This document shows, one piece after another, positions 1-8,815 of a DNA stretch of 64,000 nt. Made by a program: the position numbers and the translations under genes. Under the pieces are notes generated by a model that was not told the DNA's origin, ran no database searches, and saw nothing but the letters and a program-made list of their open reading frames with translations. Position 1 is the stretch's first letter. Every line of letters starts with the position of its first letter. Origin of the DNA: a virus; IMG/VR virus record IMGVR_UViG_3300043446_003867, positions 1-64,000 of that record, one strand, 5' to 3'.

Positions 1-136
1 GCGGGCCCCCCCCCCGCCGGGGCGCCCGAAGTGGGATGCACGCTAGATTCTCTCGGCATCGGCGCGGTTCGCAGAGCGAACCGCTGCCAATGCCGCATTA
101 CGCGCGTCATAGCCGCGCGTAGGGAACCAAGAAGAA
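1..136. other. Leader before the first gene, with a perfect hairpin
   Basis: This stretch opens with a long C run. A perfect inverted repeat with 9-bp arms lies at 64-72 and 76-84 with a 3-base loop, and no strong T tract follows it. Bases 102-119 form an 18-base motif that recurs with one change at 23906-23923, also just upstream of a start codon. An AAGAAG ribosome binding site precedes the ATG at 137. Function unknown; it could be a regulatory leader or the end of a unit lying outside the window. Confidence 0.4.
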
Positions 137-1660
137 ATGAACATCCGAGTCGATAACCGATTGCGTCTCCCGGTGTGGGAGTTGAGCGAGGACGTGGTCG
201 CCGAACTGAAGTCGGCGTGTAGCCATACGAACCCGGCGAAGTTCAAGCTTGAACGACTTGCACGCGGGGCAAAGGGCAAACGGGGTATCGCGTTCCGGAT
301 GGCGGCGAAGCGCGAACCTGACCGCATCGAGACGTGGGCGGTGGAAGGTGATGAATTCACGATGCCGCGGGGTGCTCTGGGTCGGATGCGCGAGATCCTT
401 CGCAAGCACGAGATCGTGTGGAAGGCGGATGATTGCCGGACGAAAGGCAGCGGACCGCGATACACGAAGCAATTGATTCACCGGCCCAACCCGAAGGCGG
501 CGGACGGTGGAGATCTGCGCTGGTATCAGGAAGAAGCGATTGAGGCGGCGATTACGAGACAGAACTGCCTGCTACGAGCGCCAACTGGTTCTGGCAAGAC
601 AACGACCGCTATTGGGCTCCTGGCGCGACTACGACTGCCTACGTTGATCGTGGTGTGGACGGGTGGTCTGCTCGAACAGTGGCGTGACCGCATCGTGGCG
701 GAGCTTGGCATTCCGGCGGAGGAGATCGGCCAGATTGGCGGCGGCGTGCATAAGGTAAAACCTTTTACCTTAGCGATGCAGCAGAGCTTAATGCGCGGAA
801 ACGCTGCGAAATTGCGCGGTGTGTTCGGCGTCGTGATCTGCGACGAGGTGCAGCGGTTCGGGGCGAAGACGTTTTTGGATGTCGTCGACGCGTTCGACTC
901 GCACTACCGGATCGGCATCAGCGCGGACGAGACGCGGAGCGACGGCAAGGAGTTCCTGATCTATGACGAATTCGGCGACGTCGCGCACGAGGTGTCGCGT
1001 GAGCAACTGATCGACGCAGGAGCGGTGCTCGACGTTGAGTGTCGGGTGATTCCGACCGAGTTTCGCGCGGACTGGTACGTCACGGAACGTGATTCGGGTG
1101 GCTCGCCAAATCATACGATGCTGCTGGAAGAGATGACGGCGGACGAGACGCGAACAAAACTTGCGGTCGATATAGCGGCACAAGAGGTCGCGGCGGGGCA
1201 ACAAGTCGTCGTTCTTACGCACCGCGTCGAACATGCGAAGCGGATCGCGGTGGATCTTGTCGCGCGGGGGATCGAGGCGGACACGATGCTTGGCGGCGAG
1301 GAGAACAAAGGGCGATTCGAGGAGGCGCGATCCCGCCTTAAAGCGGGGCAACTTCGTGCCGTAGCTGCGACGGTGCAGGCGATGGGGACCGGGATCGATA
1401 TTCCGAGCCTTTCGCGTGGAGTCCTTGCAACCCCGATCGGCGCAAACAAGCAGTTGTATGGGCAGATTCGCGGGCGCTTGTGCAGGACCGGTAAAGATGA
1501 CGCAGTGCTCTATGTGTTGTGGGATCGCCATGTGCACGGGCTTGCGTCATTGAAGCGGTACGGGACGTGGAACCGTACGACGTTGGTGCAAGCGGGCGGT
1601 GAGTGGATAGACGCACGCGGATACATGAAGGGAACGAACGATGCGAAGGATGAAGGGTAA
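137..1660 (+). CDS. SF2 DEAD/DEAH-box DNA helicase (UvsW/SSL2-like)
   Basis: ATP-dependent superfamily 2 helicase or translocase of 507 aa, probably remodelling forks or recombination intermediates. Visible motifs are Walker A APTGSGKTTTA near residue 150, Walker B in DEVQ form (CDEVQRFG) near residue 236, and the motif VI arginine finger QIRGRLCRTG near residue 448. A roughly 100-residue N-terminal extension precedes the RecA-like core. Length fits phage UvsW-like helicases. It leads the replication module and overlaps the next gene by 20 bp. Family assignment is firm; the exact DNA substrate is inferred. Confidence 0.9.
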   Translation: MNIRVDNRLRLPVWELSEDVVAELKSACSHTNPAKFKLERLARGAKGKRGIAFRMAAKREPDRIETWAVEGDEFTMPRGALGRMREILRKHEIVWKADDCRTKGSGPRYTKQLIHRPNPKAADGGDLRWYQEEAIEAAITRQNCLLRAPTGSGKTTTAIGLLARLRLPTLIVVWTGGLLEQWRDRIVAELGIPAEEIGQIGGGVHKVKPFTLAMQQSLMRGNAAKLRGVFGVVICDEVQRFGAKTFLDVVDAFDSHYRIGISADETRSDGKEFLIYDEFGDVAHEVSREQLIDAGAVLDVECRVIPTEFRADWYVTERDSGGSPNHTMLLEEMTADETRTKLAVDIAAQEVAAGQQVVVLTHRVEHAKRIAVDLVARGIEADTMLGGEENKGRFEEARSRLKAGQLRAVAATVQAMGTGIDIPSLSRGVLATPIGANKQLYGQIRGRLCRTGKDDAVLYVLWDRHVHGLASLKRYGTWNRTTLVQAGGEWIDARGYMKGTNDAKDEG

Positions 1661-1943
1661 CGAAGAGGCGTCGCCGGTGGGTGGTCCGGAGGCGAAACCG
1701 CGCGTGACGACGCTCACGGTGACGTGGGGGGCGGAAAAACTCTCGCCGATTCAGTACCACACGCTCGATATCGGTCCGGTTAGCGCCACGGTCGAGGTTC
1801 CCGAGGGGATGAGCGCGGAGAGCGCGCATCGGGCGGTGCTTTCGGAACTCCGGCTTCTCGTGGCCAACCAGTTTGAAACGCAGCTCGAAGACTTCATGCA
1901 GCGTGTGCGTGCGGCGGCGACAGCGGTGCGAGGGGCGAAATGA
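1641..1943 (+). CDS. Conserved small phage protein, function unknown
   Basis: A 100-aa protein with a predicted beta-rich centre (WGAEKLSPIQYHTLDIG) followed by a helix. The SPIQY-type core resembles small proteins often seen in replication regions of actinophages and other large phages, but no function is known to me. It starts inside the end of the helicase gene and overlaps the next gene by 4 bp, so translation is probably coupled. Confidence 0.75.
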   Translation: MRRMKGNEEASPVGGPEAKPRVTTLTVTWGAEKLSPIQYHTLDIGPVSATVEVPEGMSAESAHRAVLSELRLLVANQFETQLEDFMQRVRAAATAVRGAK

Positions 1944-2392
1944 GGCGCTTGATCACGGATATTGACCACAACACGCGTGAGTTCCTGGGCGCTGACAAGC
2001 CGAAGCGTGAACGTGGGCCGAACAAGGCGAAGATTCGGCGCGAGATCCGCGAGATGATCGATCGGAAAGACTTTGAGGGGGTGAAGCCGTCGCATCTCGT
2101 CGCGCTCTACGAGTACTGCCACGAGATGGTCTACGGCGAACTACCGTTGGAGATCGACTCACCGACGACGTGGAAGATGGCGACGTATGCGGCTGGTCGG
2201 TTGGTGAAAAAGCATTTCGAGGGCGACGCGGTGAGCGCGGTGGAGTTTGTTCGGTGGACGTGGGCGCGGGAGAAGCAGCGGCTTTCTTGGCGTGCAAAAC
2301 GAGGCATCACGTCGACGCGGCTCGGTTGGCGGCTTCAGTTCCGAGACGACATGGTTACGGATTATCGGATCGCATCGAGGGGGGAACCGTGA
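1940..2392 (+). CDS. Hypothetical protein in replication operon
   Basis: A 150-aa basic protein, rich in Lys, Arg and Trp, with no recognisable motif. The start ATG overlaps the previous stop (ATGA), and its own stop overlaps a GTG start. This places it in the operon leading to the DnaB-like helicase. A helicase loader role is possible from position alone, but nothing in the sequence proves it. Confidence 0.75.
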   Translation: MRRLITDIDHNTREFLGADKPKRERGPNKAKIRREIREMIDRKDFEGVKPSHLVALYEYCHEMVYGELPLEIDSPTTWKMATYAAGRLVKKHFEGDAVSAVEFVRWTWAREKQRLSWRAKRGITSTRLGWRLQFRDDMVTDYRIASRGEP

Positions 2393-2643
2393 GCAATAAG
2401 ATCGATCTGCGTGCGCACGGGATTGTGTGGGATGCGGTCGCGTTGTTTATGCAGCTCCGGAAGTCGGAGGGCGCGTCGTTGCACGATGCGTCGATCGAGA
2501 TTGTTGCGGCGCTCATGGATTCTTCGGCGCGGATCAACATCATGCGTGGGCTCGACACGGCGGCATACGTCAAGATCGCGCATGATCATTACGAGAGCAC
2601 TCGCGAGATGATGCGCGAGGATTTGGCGCGGACGAGTAACTGA
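2389..2643 (+). CDS. Small hypothetical protein
   Basis: An 84-aa mostly helical, acidic protein starting at GTG 2389, which overlaps the preceding TGA. An upstream extension of this frame would overlap the previous gene heavily, so I start it here. It ends one base before the DnaB-like helicase start. No family recognised. Confidence 0.65.
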   Translation: MSNKIDLRAHGIVWDAVALFMQLRKSEGASLHDASIEIVAALMDSSARINIMRGLDTAAYVKIAHDHYESTREMMREDLARTSN

Positions 2644-2644
2644 C

Positions 2645-4141
2645 ATGGGGCGTCGAATTCTTAAGACAGAGTCCGAGACGGAATCGGCTCCTCTACCGAC
2701 GCGCCCGCGTGCAGATGCGGTGCAGATTCCGCACGATGTGATCAACGAGCAGACGCTCATCGCGGCGGCAATCGTCGACGCGAAGGCGCGCAAGAAGCTC
2801 ACGCTAAAGCTCAAGCCCGATGCGTTCCTCGTCAAAGAGCACGCCGAGATATGGATCGCGCTCAGCGAACTCGCTCGGCGCGATCTTGAATACGATCCGG
2901 CGACGTTGCGAACGATCGCGGGAACGCGCGTCGATGAGGAGTACATCGCGCAGTTGCTCGACGGGCGACGCGGAACGCCGGCGAATCTTGACCATCATGT
3001 GTCGATGCTCGAATGGGACCGGGCGCGCGTCGAAGCGGTTCGCGGTCCGCTCTCGCAGTTGCTCGAATCCCTTAAAGATCCGACCACGCCGCCGGAACGC
3101 GTTCGGGCGTACGCGCAGGCGGCGTCGAGTATGTTTTCGCAGGGTGCGTCGACGAGCTTGCTGCGCGAACCGACGGGGCTTGTGCAGTCGGCGTTGGCAC
3201 AACTTCGAAGCAAGCGGGATCAGGCTTGCTACCCATTTGGTATCGAGGGGTTTGATCGTCACGATGACGGTCGCTGGCGTATGGTGCCGGGCATGGCGCC
3301 GGGGCTAATCACGGTGCTCACGGGCGTGCCGGGCTCCGGCAAGTCGACGGTGACGGCGCGCATCGCGCTCGCGCAGATCAAAGCGGGACGGCGTGTTGCT
3401 TACGGCGCGTGGGAGATGGGCGATGAGCAGACGCTGATGCTCCTCGCGGCGATGGATCTCGGGTGGGGGCGCACGAAGCTCCAAACCGGCGATCTCACCG
3501 ACGACGAAGAGAAGGTGCTCGGCGAGAAGATGGAGGAGCTAGCGACGCACGTCCGCTTCGTGATGCCGCCGTTCTCGCCTCGGACGATGGTGAGCGGCGG
3601 CGCGGGGCGCGAGCGCGTGACGAACGATCGCGTGCTTGATCAGCTTCATGCGGTGCTTTCCGACGTCGGAGCGGACGTGTTTATCGCTGACCTGTTCAAG
3701 CGCCTGCTTCGACGGATCGAGCCGGACGAGGAGGAGCAGGCGCTCGTGCGCATTCAGGCCATCGCGGCGGATACGCGAACGCACTGCCTACTTCTCCAGC
3801 AGCAGCGCTCGAAGGACGTCGAAGCGCGTGCGGATAAGCGCCCGACGCGCGAAGGCATCAAGGGCTCCGGCGCGTGGGTCGAGATCGCCGACACCATCAT
3901 CGGCGTGCATCGGCAGGCGTTGTTCAAGAACATCGACGACGTCACGATCGAGCTAGACGTGCTCAAACAGCGTTGGGGCGCGTGGCCGATGGCGGTAGAA
4001 TTCGGGTGGGATAGCGAATTTGGGGCGATCTCGGGCGGGCGGGAAGTCTCGATTAACGTCTCGTTGGACGACGAGGGAGTCGACGGATTTCTTGACGCGC
4101 CGGTCAAAAAGGCGAAGCGGATGCAAAAGGGGCGAAAGTGA
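2645..4141 (+). CDS. Replicative DNA helicase, DnaB-like
   Basis: Hexameric 5'-3' replicative helicase of 498 aa. The N-terminal domain (about residues 30-160) looks like the DnaB N-domain (NEQTLIAAAIVD). The C-terminal RecA-like ATPase carries Walker A GVPGSGKST near residue 228 and a Walker B-type segment (GADVFIADLF) near residue 343. A glutamine-containing LLLQQQRSKD segment and a late basic HRQALF segment match DnaB motifs. The stop overlaps the primase start, as expected for a helicase-primase pair acting at the fork. Confidence 0.93.
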   Translation: MGRRILKTESETESAPLPTRPRADAVQIPHDVINEQTLIAAAIVDAKARKKLTLKLKPDAFLVKEHAEIWIALSELARRDLEYDPATLRTIAGTRVDEEYIAQLLDGRRGTPANLDHHVSMLEWDRARVEAVRGPLSQLLESLKDPTTPPERVRAYAQAASSMFSQGASTSLLREPTGLVQSALAQLRSKRDQACYPFGIEGFDRHDDGRWRMVPGMAPGLITVLTGVPGSGKSTVTARIALAQIKAGRRVAYGAWEMGDEQTLMLLAAMDLGWGRTKLQTGDLTDDEEKVLGEKMEELATHVRFVMPPFSPRTMVSGGAGRERVTNDRVLDQLHAVLSDVGADVFIADLFKRLLRRIEPDEEEQALVRIQAIAADTRTHCLLLQQQRSKDVEARADKRPTREGIKGSGAWVEIADTIIGVHRQALFKNIDDVTIELDVLKQRWGAWPMAVEFGWDSEFGAISGGREVSINVSLDDEGVDGFLDAPVKKAKRMQKGRK

Positions 4142-5064
4142 AAGCGGACGTCGGGAAGGTGTTGGCGAAGCTCGGGATCGCGTATCGCCAGCAGGGAAAC
4201 GAACTGCATGCGTTGTGTCCGGCGCACGAGGACCGCAAACCGTCGTGGTCGATCAACGTTGCAACGGGTCAGCATCACTGTTTCTCGTGTGGGTGGGGCG
4301 GCGGTATCGCGACGCTCGTGCAGCGCGTCCGCGGCCTTGAAGGCTTGATCTGGAACACGGGTGATGCGTGGGATTGGATGCGCGCGAACGGGCTCCTACT
4401 TGGTGACGGAGAACGCTCGCTTGATTTGGAGTTGACGCTTCGGATGCCGTCGACGAGGCCGTTCGTGTTGCCGACCTTGATTGGCGCGGGGCAGTTAACG
4501 CTCTGGCCGACACCAGCGGTGCGGTACGCGCACGAACGGCGGATCCCTGGTTGGCAGATCAAGCGGTACGGGATCGGCGTTGCGATTGATGGTCGCCTCG
4601 CGAATCGTGTCGTGTTTCCCGTGCGCGATTCACAAGGCAACGAGATCAGCTACTCGGCGCGATCGTTCGTCGGCGCGCAGCCGCGTTACTTGACGCCGCA
4701 AGAAACGGAGAACCCGAAGCAAGGGGCGCTGTTCGGTGAGCAGTATTGGCCCGCGCCGGGATCGCGCACGCGCATCGTGGTCGTGGAGGGGGCGATCAAG
4801 GCGCTTGCGGTGGAGCGCGCGGCTGGCTGCGCGGTTGCGGGAATCCTCGGCGCGTCGCAGGCGAAGCATCCGATCGTCGCGGCGAAGTTGGCGACGTTTC
4901 GCGAGGTCACGGTGCTTCTCGACAACGACGAAGCGGGTGAGACGAACGCGGAAACCTTGCTTGGAGCGCTTCGACGACACACCACAGTGAAGCGCGCGAG
5001 GATGCCGGGCAAACTGGCGGCAGACGATGCGACGCCTACGGACGTGATGAGGGCGCTTGCATGA
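4138..5064 (+). CDS. DNA primase with CHC2 zinc finger and TOPRIM domain
   Basis: A 308-aa compact primase starting at GTG 4138. The N-terminal CHC2 zinc finger is visible as CPAHEDRKPSW followed by HHCFSCGWGG (residues about 23-60). The TOPRIM domain follows, with the catalytic glutamate in VVVEGAIKAL near residue 218 and the metal-binding acidic motif LLDNDEAGE near residue 260. It is shorter than bacterial DnaG and lacks the C-terminal helicase-interaction domain. Directly downstream of and overlapping the DnaB-like gene, it should prime lagging-strand synthesis. Confidence 0.92.
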   Translation: MKADVGKVLAKLGIAYRQQGNELHALCPAHEDRKPSWSINVATGQHHCFSCGWGGGIATLVQRVRGLEGLIWNTGDAWDWMRANGLLLGDGERSLDLELTLRMPSTRPFVLPTLIGAGQLTLWPTPAVRYAHERRIPGWQIKRYGIGVAIDGRLANRVVFPVRDSQGNEISYSARSFVGAQPRYLTPQETENPKQGALFGEQYWPAPGSRTRIVVVEGAIKALAVERAAGCAVAGILGASQAKHPIVAAKLATFREVTVLLDNDEAGETNAETLLGALRRHTTVKRARMPGKLAADDATPTDVMRALA

Positions 5065-5381
5065 ATCGATCGACGGCAATCGGCAGGCTTTTTCGAGAGG
5101 ATCAGCTAGCGGGTCGCGCGGAGTTCGTTCGAGTGCTTCGGCGTCAGCATGGGCGCGTTGATCGCGTAGCGATCGACCTGGGTATCGGATGGCGACACGT
5201 CATCGAAATCATCTGGCGCGAGGGCTTGTGGGAAACGGTCGATAAAATCCGGGCGGAGAATCGCGATCACATCATTTACGAAGACGAGGAATGGCTCATG
5301 AAAACGCGTGCGGCGCTGGGCGTTCCTCACATTAGGCCGGTTCAGAAACGTCGCGGCGCGCGCGCAAGTAAGTGGGGATGA
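5061..5381 (+). CDS. Hypothetical protein
   Basis: A 106-aa basic protein coupled to the primase by an ATGA overlap. The segment DRVAIDLGIGWRHVIEIIWREGLW looks helix-turn-helix-like, suggesting DNA binding, but I cannot assign a family. Confidence 0.65.
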   Translation: MNRSTAIGRLFREDQLAGRAEFVRVLRRQHGRVDRVAIDLGIGWRHVIEIIWREGLWETVDKIRAENRDHIIYEDEEWLMKTRAALGVPHIRPVQKRRGARASKWG

Positions 5382-5689
5382 ACATGGAAGCGAACCAACA
5401 TGTGACGCCGGCGATGCGGAGCCGGTTGGACGTTCTCACGCCGGCACACGTCGCCGATGCGGCGCGGGCGTTGATCTTTCGACTTCGGCACCTACACGAG
5501 AACTTCGCGACTCGTGGCGGCGATTCCGACAAGGCGATGCGCCAACACGAGCGGATGACGGAGTCGCTTGCGAACTTCATCGCGATACTCGCTGCCGATG
5601 ACGCGTATCGCGAGATCGCTTCCGAACTCCGCGCGGGATTGGAGGCGGCGATTTCGTCAGCAAAATCCCAAGGTTTCCGAAAAAAGTAG
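5378..5689 (+). CDS. Hypothetical helical protein
   Basis: A 103-aa protein, largely helical. Starts are possible at GTG 5372, ATG 5378 and ATG 5384; I prefer 5378, which overlaps the previous stop as ATGA and has a G-rich ribosome binding site. No function recognised. An A-rich then T-rich stretch (5690-5710) after the stop may end the operon. Confidence 0.65.
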   Translation: MNMEANQHVTPAMRSRLDVLTPAHVADAARALIFRLRHLHENFATRGGDSDKAMRQHERMTESLANFIAILAADDAYREIASELRAGLEAAISSAKSQGFRKK

Positions 5690-5787
5690 CATCATGCGTC
5701 TTTTTCTTATTGCGTCCTGAGCACGAATCAGCGACTGTTGATCCCGCTGAGGTCAAGGAACCTCCCAAGCAGAAAGAAGGAAACATC

Positions 5788-7269
5788 ATGTTCGAGATCT
5801 CGCTCAACGGTCAGGCGCGCACGGTCGACACCCAGGCGGAGGTTTGGGCGGTCGCCGACGAGATGGTCAAGCAGGCGGGTGGCGGCGTCCCGGCGATCCG
5901 CGAGATTGCGGCGGTGCCGGTCAACAAGGCGCGCCCCTCCGGGTGGGACGTCAAGCCGGAGCACGTCGACGCGGACGCGAAGGCGCGTGTGTTGGCGGAC
6001 ATGGCGGCGGCGCGCAACGCGGGGTTCGAGTTGAAGGAACCGCTGTTCGAGGCGGGCACCCGCGTCAACGAGATCGGCGTCGAGAACGCGCGCTCGGCGC
6101 GCCTCGACTTCGAGGCGAAGCCGCTGGTTGCCGACGCGATGAACGCGCTCTGCGCGCGCGTCGAGGCGGAGCAGCGCGAGGACGTCGTCGTCGAGTCGAC
6201 GGCGCTGGCGATGGACGTCCGCGGCCTGATCGTCGCGAAGGGTGCGCGGTTCCCGATGGCGGAGCGCGCGCTGAAGTCGCTGTGCGCGCGATTGGATCTG
6301 CCGCGCGGGGCGGGCACCTATCTCTCGGAATGCTGGCCCGAGTTGCGCGCGAAGAACATCAACAACTGGGTTCAGGCGATTGCGGCGGACGAGCAGAAGG
6401 CGCGCGCGGAAGCGTTCGCGAAGAACGAAAAGTTCGAGCCGGCGCTGGTGGCGCTCCGCACCCGGTTGTCGGAGGTGGGCAACCGCTACGTTTACGCGAC
6501 CGTGAGCGATTCGTATGCCGCGTATGACATCGATCAGGTGGCGCAGGCGATCGCGCTGGCGATGCCGAACGACGCTCGCGCCGAGGTGCACTACAACGGG
6601 CGCAGCGCCGAGATTCTGGTTCACTTCCACAGCACCGTGCAGCCCGAGGATTACGCGGCGGGCGAGGTGTTCCGCGCCGGACTGCGCTTCCGCACGGACG
6701 ATACTGGCGGCGGCGCGCTTAAGGGGTTCAGCTTCGTCGAGCAGAACCTCTGCCTCAACCTGATCATCACCAATCAGGCGGCGCTGCCGGTCTTCCAGCT
6801 TGCCCACCTCGGCAGCGTCGAGAAGATGGCCGAAAAGTTCGGCGAGGGTATGAAGGCGGCGCAGGATACGGTCGCGCCCTTCATGAAGCAGTGGGGGTAC
6901 GCGCGCAAGGACGACCTCGTCGCTGCGACCGTTGACGAGCGCAGCGGCTACGAGGGTATCGACATCACCGAGATCATGCAGGCGCTCCTGAACGGCGCGA
7001 TCGAGCGCAAGCTCGTGACGGTGCCGGGGCGACGCGAAGAGTCTATCCCCAAGATCGTCGAGGCGTGGACGCGCGACGAGGGCACCGACGGCCCGCTGCG
7101 TGGCACCATCACCCGCGCGGGATTCGTGAACGCGCTTACCCGCTATGCGCACGAAGACGTGGGTGATAGCTGGGCGGCGCACGAGATCGAACGCTCCGCG
7201 TCGACCCTGCTGTGGCCGACGCACAAGGGCGGGCCTCTCCCGCACATTCCGTTCGCCCCTCTCGCGTGA
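5788..7269 (+). CDS. DUF932-like phage protein
   Basis: A 493-aa protein. I use ATG 5788 because AGAAGG lies 7-12 bases before it; the frame stays open to a TTG at 5710 without a comparable signal. Residues about 210-360 (YVYATVSDSYAAYDIDQVAQA, then a VHF strand, then NLCLNLIITNQ with a following HLGSVEKMAEKF) resemble the DUF932 architecture of phages and plasmids, whose biochemical role is unknown. It is the largest gene between the primase and polymerase, preceded by about 100 bases without a gene, so it may start its own unit. Family match is tentative. Confidence 0.6.
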   Translation: MFEISLNGQARTVDTQAEVWAVADEMVKQAGGGVPAIREIAAVPVNKARPSGWDVKPEHVDADAKARVLADMAAARNAGFELKEPLFEAGTRVNEIGVENARSARLDFEAKPLVADAMNALCARVEAEQREDVVVESTALAMDVRGLIVAKGARFPMAERALKSLCARLDLPRGAGTYLSECWPELRAKNINNWVQAIAADEQKARAEAFAKNEKFEPALVALRTRLSEVGNRYVYATVSDSYAAYDIDQVAQAIALAMPNDARAEVHYNGRSAEILVHFHSTVQPEDYAAGEVFRAGLRFRTDDTGGGALKGFSFVEQNLCLNLIITNQAALPVFQLAHLGSVEKMAEKFGEGMKAAQDTVAPFMKQWGYARKDDLVAATVDERSGYEGIDITEIMQALLNGAIERKLVTVPGRREESIPKIVEAWTRDEGTDGPLRGTITRAGFVNALTRYAHEDVGDSWAAHEIERSASTLLWPTHKGGPLPHIPFAPLA

Positions 7270-7331
7270 GGGGTGTGTCGATGGGGGGGCGCTACGGCGC
7301 TCCCCCGGTTCCTTTTCGTCTCGGGGGCATC

Positions 7332-7871
7332 ATGGATTTTGCATCGTTTCGTAAGGAGTACTCGCGCCAGTTTGCCGGCATGGCAAATCGGATTTGGAGC
7401 GGTTGGCGGTTGCCTGCGGCAGTCTCGCGCGAGGACGTTGAGCAGGAAATGTGGGCGAACGCGTGGCTTGCCTGGAATAACTGGCAACCGGGGCGTGGCG
7501 AGATGGAGCGGCACGTCTATGCGGTGGTCACCGCGAAGCAGGCGGCGGTCCGGTGGGTTCACGTTCAGCGTAACTCGTTGCGGCGTAGCGATACGGCTCC
7601 GGGCAGGTTCGCGGAAGGCCACGAACAGATCGACGAGTTGCAGTGTATGCAGTCGACGCAGGAGCTGGCGCTGGTGTTCGAGCAATCGCTGAGGGCGACT
7701 CTTCGCGCGTGCAACGAATTGGAGCGGGAAGCGGTGCGTGCGTTGGTGCGGCACGCGTTTGACGTCGACGCGGCGGCTACGGCGATGGCAAGCGTGGCGT
7801 TTCCGCGAATCAAGGCGCGTGCGTTGGTTGGCAAGATGGCGCGGACGGTCGAAACGGCGGTGAGCGCATGA
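7332..7871 (+). CDS. Sigma-70-family-like RNA polymerase sigma factor (putative)
   Basis: A 179-aa protein. Residues about 30-85 resemble sigma region 2: an acidic helix (SREDVEQEMWANAWLAW), then a PGRG-type turn and a basic helix ending QRNSLRR. The C-terminal half is helical with a possible HTH (DVDAAATAMASVAFPRIKARA). A phage sigma factor would redirect host RNA polymerase to phage promoters. I prefer ATG 7332 (GGGGG upstream); ATG 7281 is an in-frame alternative. Only family level is supported, and a non-sigma HTH protein is possible. Confidence 0.55.
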   Translation: MDFASFRKEYSRQFAGMANRIWSGWRLPAAVSREDVEQEMWANAWLAWNNWQPGRGEMERHVYAVVTAKQAAVRWVHVQRNSLRRSDTAPGRFAEGHEQIDELQCMQSTQELALVFEQSLRATLRACNELEREAVRALVRHAFDVDAAATAMASVAFPRIKARALVGKMARTVETAVSA

Positions 7872-8815
7872 GGAAGATTGGCGGACTGAAGGCGACCGAA
7901 ATCAAATTCGCGGTCGTGGAGGCGGCGCTAAAGCGTAATCAGCTCGCGATCGGTGGGACGGACGTGCAGCGAATCGCGCGCTTGCAAGCGTTCTACCGAG
8001 AGCATACGCCGAAAGAGAGACTGGCCGATTGCAGCGTGTGCGACGGCATCAGCGACATCATGGAACCGGGATGCCCGTACTGCGGCGATGGGGCGCCGGA
8101 TCCCAATAAGCTCGTGCAGCTGAAGCCGTCGGCGATCGTGATGACGCCGGAGCGCGAACTGGATACCGTCGTCAAGCGGGTGCTCGACCTCAAGTCCCGG
8201 ACGGCCGACGCGTTGTGGGAACTGGGTGAGGAGATTCGGAAGCTCTACGAGTCGCAGCTTTGGCAGCGTCGTACCAATGACGACGGGCAGCAGAAGTACA
8301 AACAGTGGGCGACGTTCGTGGAGGCGGAACTCGGCATCAGCAACACGTACTCGTACCGGCTGATGGATATCGCGACGAAGTTCGATCGTGAGCAGGTGCG
8401 GGCATTCGGTCCGACCAAACTAAGCATGACGCTTCGCGTTCCCGACGAGGAGCGCGAAAAGATGCTTCGGGCGGCGGCGGAAGGCGCGTCGGTGTCGCAG
8501 CTTCGTGAACTGGCGCGCGATATCGGCGTTGTGGCGCAGGGATCGAATCGCGGCGCGAAAGGTGGAGCGGGACGCCACAAGCGGAGCAAAGCGCAGGATC
8601 GTCCGCGCTACTATGAGCGGTACCGGCTCAAGAATCTCCTCGGGCGGCGCGAGATGGTTCCTCATCGTGACGGGGAGTTGAAGGGGAACAAAATCCGGAT
8701 GCAGTACCCATTGGTGTGTGAGGAGCAGATCGCGCCGGGGCTCAAGCAGCGGTTCGTGCTCACGAACGACGTCGACGGGACGCTGATCTTGATCGTGGAG
8801 AGGGTTCGCGGATGA
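7868..8815 (+). CDS. Zinc-finger protein with helical DUF3102/ParB-like region
   Basis: A 315-aa protein overlapping its neighbours by 4 bp on both sides. A CxxC-x9-CxxC zinc knuckle (CSVCDGISDIMEPGCPYCG) sits near residue 57. It is followed by a long helical region (WATFVEAELGISNTYSYRLM) that resembles the DNA-binding part of DUF3102/ParB-like phage proteins. The C-terminus is basic. It probably binds DNA in the replication complex, since it is translationally coupled to DNA polymerase; that role is inferred. Confidence 0.6.
   Translation: MRKIGGLKATEIKFAVVEAALKRNQLAIGGTDVQRIARLQAFYREHTPKERLADCSVCDGISDIMEPGCPYCGDGAPDPNKLVQLKPSAIVMTPERELDTVVKRVLDLKSRTADALWELGEEIRKLYESQLWQRRTNDDGQQKYKQWATFVEAELGISNTYSYRLMDIATKFDREQVRAFGPTKLSMTLRVPDEEREKMLRAAAEGASVSQLRELARDIGVVAQGSNRGAKGGAGRHKRSKAQDRPRYYERYRLKNLLGRREMVPHRDGELKGNKIRMQYPLVCEEQIAPGLKQRFVLTNDVDGTLILIVERVRG

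Noticed and set aside
1-30. C-rich opening as a phage genome end or cos site
   Set aside because: A homopolymer run at a window edge may reflect the window cut or sequencing, and no terminal repeat can be tested from one end alone.
5728-7245. A 505-aa open frame on the minus strand
   Set aside because: It mirrors the strongly supported plus-strand DUF932-like gene. Its product is low-complexity and Arg-rich, as expected from the reverse strand of G+C-rich coding DNA.
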